From positions 340,364-404,363 of the forward strand of contig VCMS01000037.1 of the NCBI GenBank assembly GCA_022539475.1: 64,000 nucleotides of DNA, in the 5' to 3' direction. The position numbers and the translations under genes were made by a program. The notes under the pieces are model-generated. The model saw only the letters and a list, made by a program, of their open reading frames with translations. It did not search any database and was not told where the DNA came from. The first letter of the stretch is position 1. Each line of letters opens with the position of its first letter. This DNA is from Gracilaria domingensis (lineage: Eukaryota; Rhodophyta; Florideophyceae; Gracilariales; Gracilariaceae). Positions 41,585 through 50,459 of this stretch are shown one piece after another.

Positions 41585-43192
41585 TCTGCTTGCATTGTGG
41601 ATGAGATTCTGCGGGCCATTGTGATTGACGACCTGCACCACATCAAGAAGCGCAGCTTTGCTGTGCCGTTTGTTTGCGGCTGTCGCATCCTGGGTGACGT
41701 GCTTCGTCGCAGTGCAGAGGGGTGCGGTCAACAGCCAGATTTGCAGCCTGAAGGCCATGGAGGACGATGGGCTCTACATGTTTGCAAAGGAGATCGGCGC
41801 CTCACTGGATCTCTTGGGACACAGACAGGTGCTTGGGAGGTTTCCAGTGGATCAGTTCGCCGCTGGAGGCGTTGCCACCCCAGGGGAGGAAGCGCACCCG
41901 CGCGCATGTTTGCTATGAGACGTACAGCTGCGGTACACAAGGTGAAAATTGCTCCTGGCTCCCCCGAGCGCAGTAACGCGAAGCAGTAGCGCCATTCAAT
42001 GACACTTTCGGCGAGTATTACCATGAGCTCAACACTCTTATCTCCTGTTCTCTGTAATGCGTGCCGCGTACGATGCTGAAGATGTTCACTAAAACTGCAA
42101 GGAGGCCTAATGCTCACTGTCTGAGTTTCCAGTCCTGTCGAATCGCCATATATTTCCTCCTCTTCCTCCAGAGTCATTTGATCCCTCACTTCGTCTATTG
42201 TGTTCAGTTCATGAATAATGCTAACAGCATCCCCCTGTACCTCTGACACCAGTTCGTGAGCGTTCACACTCTCAGCAGTAGCCTCATTGTTAGAATGACG
42301 GGCGTCCATCTTCCCACTCACAGCTGCCTCCACCGTGTCCTGAAACGAGTGAAAAGACGTGAATGATCCAGCTCCCGCCGTCAAATGGCATCCAAGAGAT
42401 ACGCGCTCGATCGGGATCCTGTTTTCCATTGCGGTGTACACTGAACAGCTTGACCTCTTGCACTTTTCATATCCCAGACAGTCGCACTTATATGACGCTT
42501 GACACACACCCAGAAAACACAAGCTCTCGCCTTGGTACTTCAGGCATGATCCCGACTAAGCCGCCTCTCAGCACGAGTCTTCAGTAATGACACATTCAGA
42601 GCTTGCAACAGCTTGGGCGTGCGAATAAGTGCACATCGCACAGGCTAAAAGAACGAGGGAAACCCCGTGACTCGGATGTTCATCTTGACGATTGTTCCAA
42701 AGGCCCTTGCAGCGAGTTGCTACGCGAGGTAAAAAAGAGTTGAAGCAGTTGATGCAATGAACGATCGGTTGGTTGCTCGTGATGACGGGGTAGAAGCTGA
42801 AGCAAACAATGAGTACGATGAGTGTGCGCGCTTCTATAGCCATCATGAGTTCGGCTTCCGTAGGCCTTGGTTGCTGGGAGCAGAGAACTCCTTCCAATTC
42901 AAATGTGCAGATGTCGACCCACGGAGGTTAGAGTGGCCTACGTCTCAGCTAAACGGGGCTTAGTGTCGGAAGTAGCACAAGAGTGACATCAATTGCAAAC
43001 AATCGGCATGGTCCAGTCAAGTACGCTCTCATGCTCTTTGTCACGAACCGTCGTGAGTGGAACAGGGAATTCGCCACGGACGGGATGACGGGTATACCTT
43101 CTTGCATTGAATGGTGGTGAATGGATTCGGGCCAGAAATATAGGGCAATAACGCGCTGATGTGGTGTACAATAAACAACAACTCGCATTCTA
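41585..43192 (-). pseudogene. Cys-rich coding remnants inside the Harbinger element
   Basis: Between the two Harbinger genes the minus strand has one frame open from 42897 to 41728 apart from a TGA (42568-42570) and a TAG shortly after. It encodes a hydrophobic signal-like stretch (GVSLVLLACAMC), then a dense cysteine segment (LCFLGVC, YKCDCLGYEKCKRSSC) and an acidic EEEEEIYGD patch. On the plus strand 41625-41918 is also open. Neither matches a Harbinger protein. It may be a captured host gene fragment or a third, decayed element gene. Function unknown. Confidence 0.4.
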
Positions 43193-44572
43193 TCACGATC
43201 TGGATTGCATCGCTGCACCGCAATCAAGATTAGCCTTAAGTTTATCCAGAACACGCTTGAAAAACTGCCTGTCCTCAACATTTCTAGCTTCCTTCATCAT
43301 TTGCATGGTTTTCCCAATTGCTTCCAATGCAGAAGTAGTATGACGAGCGTGAGCCTCAAACATTTCAAGCTGAAGAGTACGTCGTTTTAGCTCATCATTT
43401 TCCACAGAACTTGTGTCACGTGTAGCAGAAAGAACAGAAACAAGCCCGTCCATGCCAACAATATTGACATCCCGCGTGTTACGTCGTGATGAGTATTGAC
43501 TACGACTGACAGCATTCCCTCCAAATCCGTATGGTGATATGCCTTCATTCACGCCTTCCTCTCGTTGTGTGTCTGCCTCCAGTGCTCTGGTCGCTAAAGG
43601 TTGCAGAATAGGGTGCAATTTAAGAAAGCAATGCGCGTACATGATGTAACTGACTCCGTTAGCGAAACTAGGAAACGCTTCCGGATCGCCTTGTCCAGTT
43701 GATTCGTAGCGAGATAAGCATATGCCGTATTGGCTCTTGAACGCAGCAAATTTACGCTTCAGTAAACCACCCTCTCGTTCATATGGTCGCTGTGCAGGGT
43801 TCAATAAACTGATGTCACTGAGAGTAACACCACCTGTAAGGATGATATTTCGAGTTGGTTTGAAAGATAGGTCATTAAACAAAGGAGCAATCTTCTCGCA
43901 CCAAGGGTCTTCGTGCTGCTGGTCCAATTCAGTCCTGTTCAAACATTCCATCAACTTCTGCCGCGCGGCGGTCATGCGTGGATCGGCTAGAACATGAAGT
44001 ATACGGCAATATTCTGACGCTTCAAACGCGGGGGCTCTACCGTCGGTAACTGGAGAACTATTTACATGTTCTGTCATCGTAGGCAAACCAATTTTAACCT
44101 TTCCATCTTCAAGCACTGGGATATCTCCTCGAATATATTTTGATACTTCTTCGCCGGTGTCTTTCCTCTCAATTCGAACGGTCGTCATTGACAATTTCGA
44201 CCGAATAGCCATATTGGATTCTGCATGATCAGGTAGAGCATTAGTAATTCGCTGAAGATCCAAGAACGAAACAGTGCGCTGCACCATTTTTGTCCCGATC
44301 AGGTTGAGCTTAGTATCACGCTTGGCATTGTATGCCCCAACGATTTTAAGAGCTTTCAATGCTCGTTTGCAAAATTCGTTGTTCACTTTTTGTTGTCGTA
44401 GAACGGCTACAGCTGTAGATATATCTGTGGGTGCCTCTTCAGCTGTTGACGCATTATTCCTTGGATGTAAGGGCTGCGGTTGTGAGGGCTGCGCTGAAAT
44501 GTCCGACATTCGAAATGTTTGTGCTACGCATTGACGGTGGTTGGGAGCCTCGCATTCTGAAGTGCACGACAT
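43193..44572 (-). CDS. Harbinger accessory SANT/Myb-like DNA-binding protein
   Basis: 459 aa. Harbinger elements encode a second protein with a SANT/Myb/trihelix domain that binds the ends and takes the transposase into the nucleus. Here the middle region (about 205-345) has the pattern DPWCEKIAPLFND, a short LLNP motif, LKRKFAAFKSQYG and a segment from FPSFANGVSYIMYAHCFLK to LHP that characterises plant-type Myb/SANT-like transposon proteins. The N-terminus is disordered. The C-terminus (about 395-445) is a coiled coil (ELKRRTLQLEMFEAHARH). Convergent with the transposase. An ATG at 44506 (MSDIS) is an alternative start. Confidence 0.78.
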   Translation of the reverse strand: MSCTSECEAPNHRQCVAQTFRMSDISAQPSQPQPLHPRNNASTAEEAPTDISTAVAVLRQQKVNNEFCKRALKALKIVGAYNAKRDTKLNLIGTKMVQRTVSFLDLQRITNALPDHAESNMAIRSKLSMTTVRIERKDTGEEVSKYIRGDIPVLEDGKVKIGLPTMTEHVNSSPVTDGRAPAFEASEYCRILHVLADPRMTAARQKLMECLNRTELDQQHEDPWCEKIAPLFNDLSFKPTRNIILTGGVTLSDISLLNPAQRPYEREGGLLKRKFAAFKSQYGICLSRYESTGQGDPEAFPSFANGVSYIMYAHCFLKLHPILQPLATRALEADTQREEGVNEGISPYGFGGNAVSRSQYSSRRNTRDVNIVGMDGLVSVLSATRDTSSVENDELKRRTLQLEMFEAHARHTTSALEAIGKTMQMMKEARNVEDRQFFKRVLDKLKANLDCGAAMQSRS

Positions 44573-44804
44573 GGAAGGAGATTTACGTATTTGAGGTTGT
44601 AAGCGCTGTGCAAGTATAGAACTGATTGCATTGCAACAGTGTATGCAATAGCAATCGGCGTCCGTTTCGATGAAGGCGAAACGAATCGAGCTGCCTACGG
44701 AAACGGTTGCGGAAACGAGAGCAAGGCAACGTGTTCAATGACTATTGCACACGTCTTGATTGACCCTTTCCGTTTTCCAAATCTGTAAACTCATAGAATG
44801 GCCC

Positions 44805-45709
44805 TAACCTTGCGGTTAGTATTACGTCGAACTGGCTCGCGGCTACCACGCAGATTGCTTCACGGTAGCTGCGAGCCAGTTTGGGGTACTTAATAGATCT
44901 GTGAGCCACTCTTGAGATTCATCCACTTCGGCTGACCCCCCACCCATACCAGCACCAACCACGCCTAACTTAGCGCAAACCTTGCTGCGCAGTTACTGCA
45001 AAGCAGGAGCAGCCAGCAGATTATAGCGTCCCTACCAGAGAGGTGCTTCCAAAAGTTGCGCACCCCTATCGAAATTTCAACAATCCTCTACCACGCGCAC
45101 TCCGTTTGTCACCCCGTTCGGGTGATATTACTCTCCATTGCCCACATGAATTCGGACGAAAAAATTGAACAAGCAGAACTCGCCAAAGAAGCCCTTTTGC
45201 CTTCCAATGAAGCCCTAAGACGACGCCAGAACTACAAACAAGATTGCATTTACCGTCGAATTGCTCCATAGCCTTACCATTTAAGAGCAAGTATGCACAA
45301 ATGCATTTCACTACCGTGAAGGAAGAGCTCGACTTTGCATACGACTTTATCCTTACCAGAAGTATTCTCTAATTTAAAAAATTGCTACAAAACTACCGCG
45401 TTCTTCGCTCAAACTGTGGTACGCGCGACGTGTTACGTGCACGGTTGACTCTTCCGCTCTTTACGACGTTGAACGTGCCATAATTCCAGTCTCTTTGCTT
45501 GAGTCGTTAGCGAAAGAGGCTGTTGTTTCAAGGCCCATTGAAGTGTAAAAGTACGCAACGTGTGCACATATGCCTGCCAGTATGGCCGTTTTTGCTATGC
45601 TTGGAAACGACAAAGAGAGAGGCATTCGAGCGAATTCTCCGCCCAAACGTACTAAATTCTACATCTCTCCCCCTCAGCGGTGTTTCGTTGTTCACAATGA
45701 GAGAACCAC
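44805..45709. other. Intergenic region with one hairpin
   Basis: Starts with the right TAA duplication of the Harbinger element. A hairpin occurs at 44830-44881 (18-bp arms, one mismatch, 16-base loop). A short frame encoding MNSDEKIEQAELAKEALLPS from about 45146 could be a leftover 5' piece of the neighbouring transposon relic. Nothing else was recognised. Confidence 0.45.
44830..44881. repeat. Hairpin, 18-bp arms
   Basis: 44830-44847 pairs with 44864-44881 with one mismatch. It lies 26 bp outside the Harbinger end and is preceded by a small TAACC/GGTTA hairpin at 44808-44820. Confidence 0.8.
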
Positions 45710-46726
45710 CAAATAAGGAAACGGAAAAAGAATGCAAGAAAAAAACCCCAGAGTTCTGTGACGATGAATTTGCTCGCATGCTGCTGCTGATGAGAGACGA
45801 CGAGCAGACAAAACGATACATTTCCAACCTCTGCATCACAATCCCGCGAGACAAACAAGATATAGGCATCAAGAAGTCAAACTTGTCGGACAGGATTGCA
45901 TAGAGGTTTAAAAATCCGGACTTTTGTGCAAATGAATCTTTTCCAGAGCCTGTCCAGGACCTTTGTCCGGGTTTGGTGCCGTTTACACAGCGCACGGGCC
46001 AAAAGTTGTCCACTGTGAGGCGAGAAAACACCAGTAATTGGACGAGCACTGTTGCAAATTACGAAGTTTCCGGTAACAATGGCGTGTTGCCGTTTATTGA
46101 CTTTTGCCACCGAATCCAGCGAAAAAAACCAGCTGTCTGCGTTAGGTCGTCGCGTGTACATAACATATTGTGTGTATGGGCTGGACTATGTTGACTACGA
46201 TCGCCAAGTCGGCTAGTTTATGACGAAGAAGCTACCAAACAACGCGGGTGGATCTCTGGATGTTACCAGAAACATTGATGTGATTCTTGGTAGAAAGCGT
46301 AGGCATTCTAGCGGAGGTGATGTATCTCAGGGATCCAATCGTCCCAAGTCTCAACGAGATAGCAGCGACAATGCTATTCATGATATAGTTTCAAATTTAA
46401 GTTCGCATATAGACCTGGTGGCGGGGAGCTTCAGGCAGAGCGTGGATAAATAGAAGGAGAAGCACAGGGATCGCAAGGAAGCGAAAGAATCGACCACCTC
46501 TCAGGCAGCCTGTAGTTCTTTACAGGCTCAAATACAGCAAACGACCTCTCTAATGGAAGTGACGAGGATGTTAGAAGAGGCCAACATCAAGTATCAAGAG
46601 GCCCAAAAGAGAGGTGCGGACGATGAGCACATATCTCGCTTGAAAAAGGCGTATAACTCCATAAACAAGCTTTTCGAAGCAATGCTTGGAGAGAACGAGG
46701 GGGACAGAAAGGAAGGTAATGAGTGA
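45710..46726 (+). pseudogene. Decayed Harbinger-type SANT/Myb-like protein gene
   Basis: Fragments run in order on the plus strand. DDEFARMLLLMRDDEQTKRY and IPRDKQDIGI lead to a stop at 45901, then RFKNPDFCANESFPEPVQDL and an ENTSNWTSTVANYEVSG stretch. A frame change near 46195 is followed by MTKKLPNNAGGSLDVTRNID (46220 onward), and after a TAG at 46451 there is a coiled-coil tail (QQTTSLMEVTRMLEEANIKY) ending at 46726. The order of regions resembles the SANT-type partner proteins of Harbinger elements, but it is not a copy of the one at 43193-44572. At least two stops and a frameshift mark it as dead. Confidence 0.55.
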
Positions 46727-46979
46727 TAGAACTAGAGTATTGTTACAGATAGATTAATTGAATGCACCTTTGCTTCGGTACCGCGAGAACAGGGGCTGCG
46801 CGGCGCTGATCATCGCATAAGCGCAGCTCTCAGGCGCTGAAGACGAGCTCGAAGCAGGGCTGCTTGGCTTTGAAAACTCCCGCCGCCCCCTCCTTTCCTT
46901 CCCCTCCCTCCTATCTGTTCAGGCGTGCCCTTTCCGCTCGCCGCGTGTTGCTTGCGTCTGTGTGTAACAGTGTGCCATC

Positions 46980-48090
46980 ATGAAAGACTTTGCGCATACT
47001 GATATTGCGCTGCGCACCTCCGACTTTGTGGTCAAGAGCGAGGACGTGGCGTGTAAACCGCCGCTGCCGCTGCGCAACAAGCGCAAGTCCGCGCGTACAT
47101 TCGGCAACGCGCCGTTTTCCTAAGATGAGAGTCGCACCATTCGAAAGCGACTCAACTCCGGCCTCACGCGCAGCGACACCATGCAGCATCCGGGGCCTGG
47201 TGGCGCGCCCATCAGGGCTAGAAAGCCATCCACGAGGCCAACCAAATCTTTGGCTTCAATGGCTAGTCGTCTGAGATTCTCCAGCTGGACCAACGCTATC
47301 TGGAGGCGTTGAGGGCTCCTTTCAGTGTGTGCGTCACTGCTACCGTGCGCATCACGCTGCGCGATGGCTGTCAGCGGGAGATCGTGGGGGCGGCGTGGCC
47401 GAGAATATGCGCTCAAAGGGCGATGCGATTCTCAAGGCGGAGAAGGAAGCTGTGACGAATGTTACCAAACGCGCGTTGAAGAATTTTGGGTTGCGACGAA
47501 GCTTCTCGCTGTATGATCTACAACAAGTGAGGCCCATGAGTCGACCGGGGCAACGCGCGAGTGTTGGCGCGAACGATGGTGGCTCAAGGGCGCTTGCGAC
47601 CACTAATCAGCCGCGCTTCTCGCCGAAGCAACGACAGAAATCGCCGGCTACGGCCGGTGTGTGCAATGGAAAGGTGCTGATGGCAAATGCAATCGACGAT
47701 CGCGCAGAGAGTGCAAAACTCCTCGAGAAGACGTTTTCAAACGCGGTGACGCCGTCGGGCGGTGGCGATGCGGCGCAGGCGCAGGCGCAGGCGTTGTTGC
47801 AGAACAAGACGCAGCGAGTGCGCGCGAATCAGGAGGCGAGCAGGGTGCCAGAGGCGCTGGCTACAATACAGAAGCAACAGCGAGCGAGGGCGTCCATGAA
47901 CAACATAACAAAGTTGAATATGGTGCCGGCAGCTTTGCGGGCTCACACCACGCGAATGGGGGCGCGAATGCGTTCGGTGCAGCGATGGTCGATGCGCGAA
48001 TGGCAGGACGGTTGTAGAAGAGCAATGGGGTGTCGTCGACATCGTCGGGCAGAGTGGGTCAGGCTGTGGGCGTGCAGGCGTCAAACATGA
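46980..48090 (+). pseudogene. RAD52-like recombination protein gene, disrupted
   Basis: RAD52 anneals single strands and mediates recombination. Conserved pieces are found in three successive frames. In frame 0 from ATG 46980 there is FGNAPFS, a TAA at 47121, then RTIRKRLNSGLTRS and MQHPGPGGA. In frame 2 from 47225 there is AIHEANQIFGFNG, then a TAG (47264-47266) where the family has Trp, then SSEILQLDQ and SVCVTATVRITLRDG. In frame 1 from 47401 there is ENMRSKGDAILKAEKEAVTN, TKRALKNFG and SLYDL. The C-terminal part (to 48090) is Gln/Ala-rich and unconserved, as is common in RAD52. Two stops and two frameshifts make it non-functional as read. Confidence 0.82.
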
Positions 48091-48174
48091 ACGTTGAAGG
48101 CGCGTCAGCGGCGGCGAAGCAACAGTATGACGGCGTGAGCGCCTCACGGCCCCCCAGCAGAAGCGGCGCGCAGC

Positions 48175-48589
48175 GCGGTGTGTCCTGCCGGTGTGGTGGG
48201 GCGCGCGGTGTGTCGCGGCGGTATCGCGGCGCGCGCGGTGGGTCGCGGTTGTGTCGCGGTGCGCGCGGCGCGTCAGGGCGGTATTGCGGCGCGGACTGTG
48301 CGGCGCGTTGGTGTCGCATCGGTGTGGCGTCGAGCGCGGTGTATCGCGGCGGTAGAGCGGCGCATGCGGTGCGTCACTGCGGTGTGGCTGCGAGCGCAGT
48401 ATATCCCGACGTTGTGGCGGCGCGCGCGGTGTCTCATGGTGGTGTGGCAGTGTGACGGCGCGCGCGCTGCCTCTCGGCGGTATGGCGGCGCGCGCGGTGC
48501 GTCGCGGCGATAGAGCGTCGCGTGCGGTGCGTCGCTGCGGTGTGGTGGCGTGCGCGGTAGGTCACGGCGTTTTGGCGGCGCGCGCGCGG
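48175..48589. repeat. 30-bp GC-rich minisatellite
   Basis: About 13 degenerate head-to-tail units of 30 bp, each close to CGCGCGCGGTGCGTCGCGGC plus ten more bases. The array is cut by the MULE; one to two related units continue on the far side (61789 to about 61848). Because the unit is ten codons long, all frames read as ten-residue repeats without being a real protein. Confidence 0.8.
48582..48589. repeat. MULE target-site duplication, left copy (8 bp)
   Basis: GCGCGCGG directly precedes the left MULE end, and the same 8 bp follow the right end at 61789-61796. MULEs usually make 8-11 bp duplications. The surrounding minisatellite contains similar strings, so chance agreement is possible. 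Confidence 0.65.
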
Positions 48590-50135
48590 AAAAGACTTTA
48601 ACCTCCCTACAATACTCGTCACGATGCGACGTGCACGGGCTACCGCCGTCCGAGCCGTGTCTATTTACGGCTCGGACGGCTGAAAGTTTTCGCAGCAACT
48701 TTCATTAAAATGAGGCACCGATGATGCCCCTGGTGCCAGCCGCCGCCGCCTCAAAACCCTGGCCGCAGAAATCTGGCCGCCGTCGGCGGCTGCGCTCCTC
48801 CCGCCACGCGCTACTGCTCTGGCCGCCGCCGCCGCTGCCGCCGCCGCTTTCCAAAACCACGCCGCCGCCGCTTTCCAAAACTACGCCGCCGCCACCGTCT
48901 GCGCTCTTGTCGCCCCCGTCTTCGTTTCCACCGTCGACGTCTGCGCTTTAACTACGCGCGTTTTGCTCTGCCACTGCTGCCACCGCGCCGTCACCGCTGC
49001 CGTCGCCGCTGCCGCTGCCGCCGCTGCCGCCGATACCACCGCGACTGCCGCCACCGCCGCCACCGCCGCCACCGCCGCCTTCGTCGCCGCCGCCGCCTGC
49101 GCTTCTCGCGTTACGCGCTGCTGTCGCCGCCTCTTCCGCCGTTGCCTCCATCGCTGCCGCCCCCGTCTTCGTTTCCACCGTCGCCGTCTGCACTTTAACT
49201 ACGCGCGTTTTGCTCTGCCACTGCTGCCACCGCGCCGTCACCGCTGCCGTCGCCGCTGCCGCTGCCGCCGCTGCCGCCGATACCACCGCGACTGCCGCCA
49301 CCGCCGCCACCGCCGCCACCGCCGCCTTCGTCGCCGCCGCCGCCTGCGCTTCTCGCGTTACGCGCTGCTGTCGCCGCCTCTGCCGCCGCCGCCTCCATCG
49401 CTGCCGCCGCCTTCATCGCTTTCGGCGTCTGCGCTGCGTCCGCCACGTGCTGCTGCCGCCGCCGCCGCCGCTGTCGTCGCCGCTGCCGCCTGCTCTTTCG
49501 TCGCCGCCGGCGTCTTTGCTCCTCCCGCCGCGCGCTGCTGTCCTGGCTCCCGCCACAACCGCTCTCCAAAACCTTGCCGCCGCTACGCTTTAGCCACCCG
49601 CTCGAGATGCCCTGGCCGCCGCCGCCGCCGCCGCCGCTGTCAAAAACCTCGCGGCCGCCGTCTTCGCTCCTGCGGCATGCGTTTCCGCCACCGCCGTCTG
49701 CGCTGCGGTACGTACATGTCCTGCCCTGGCCGCCGCCGCCGCCGCCCTCTGCATTCAGGCCACGAGCGCATGCTGCCCTGGCCACCACCGCTGCACTCTA
49801 AAACCTCGCCGCCACCGCCGTCGTCTGCCTATACCTGGCCGCGACCGCTTGTCTTTTGTATGCCGGGGCCACCGCGGCACGCCTTTGAGCACTCCAAATG
49901 CGGCTGCGGCGCGCCCTCCAGCGGCATGGCTTCAATGAAAAACATGGCGGCCGCGGCGCCTGTTCAGCACCACATTCTCTAAGGCTCAAAGAGCGTCTAC
50001 GGCGCGCAACTGCGCACGTACACAAGCCGTTATGATACAATATGCGTGAAATAATCAACCGTACTCAGCGGGGATGCAGCACGTCACTGCGCACGCACTT
50101 GAAGCTACCAAATGAAGATCAGTGGTTGGGGGGAT
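48590..50135. repeat. MULE left terminal inverted repeat
   Basis: Reverse-complement match to 53146-53504 joined to 60849-61788. It contains a perfect 14-bp hairpin (48645-48680), a GC-rich trinucleotide-repeat body and an AT-richer inner end. Long frames inside it (for example 48963-49982) are Ala/Arg/Pro low complexity and are not counted as genes. Confidence 0.9.
48951..49444. repeat. 247-bp tandem duplication in the left TIR
   Basis: Two adjacent copies offset by exactly 247 bp (ACTACGCGCG occurs at 48951 and 49198). The right TIR has only one copy, so the duplication arose, or a copy was lost, after the two TIRs were made. The copies differ at a few bases. Confidence 0.85.
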
Positions 50136-50459
50136 TTCTGGATACGCTCCGCTGGAGTTACAGTCTGTTCTACTTTAGAAGTTTGGGTGACCGGTACTGT
50201 GCAGGTTGGTGACCCAAGCACTCGGGGCAGAAACGTGCCATTTTGAAGGTTTTTTGAAAGCTTCTCCGACATTTGTTATCTCTCTGTGACCAGGTTTAGG
50301 AGGTCACTTGTGGAAGGTAGAAGGGCTGAAACGGAAAAATGAGGACGTACTTGTGACCGATGATGGTTAAGACCTGTGATAATCCAGGGACAGTCGCGGC
50401 TGAGGCTTTATCAATTAAGGCTTCGATTGACACCAACCAACATAATCGGAATTGGAAAC
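50136..50459. other. MULE internal leader
   Basis: Unique sequence between the left TIR and the transposase start. It presumably carries the transposase promoter together with the TIR. No motif was recognised. Confidence 0.5.

Larger units (their letters stand above)
40159..44804 (+). mobile_element. PIF/Harbinger DNA transposon, complete ends
   Basis: 4,646 bp. The left end starts GGGCCATTATATGAGTT (40159), and the right end read inward starts GGGCCATTCTATGAGTT (from 44804). The inverted repeats are about 36 bp with roughly 28 matches. The 3-bp target duplication TAA (40156-40158 and 44805-44807) is the size and sequence expected for Harbinger elements (TWA). It contains a DDE transposase on the plus strand, a SANT/Myb-like protein on the minus strand and extra coding remnants between them. 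Both main ORFs are uninterrupted, so the element may be recent or active. Confidence 0.9.

Noticed and set aside
41728-42522. 264-codon minus-strand frame as an independent gene
   Set aside because: No ATG at a sensible place, frame continues upstream across two stops; listed as part of a decayed remnant instead.
48963-49982. 339-codon Ala/Arg/Pro frame in the left MULE TIR
   Set aside because: Trinucleotide-repeat translation; the copy in the right TIR is split and lacks the duplication, and no domain is present.
50376-50459. GTG at 50376 as MULE transposase start
   Set aside because: Host is eukaryotic; ATG at 50460 starts the conserved-looking part.
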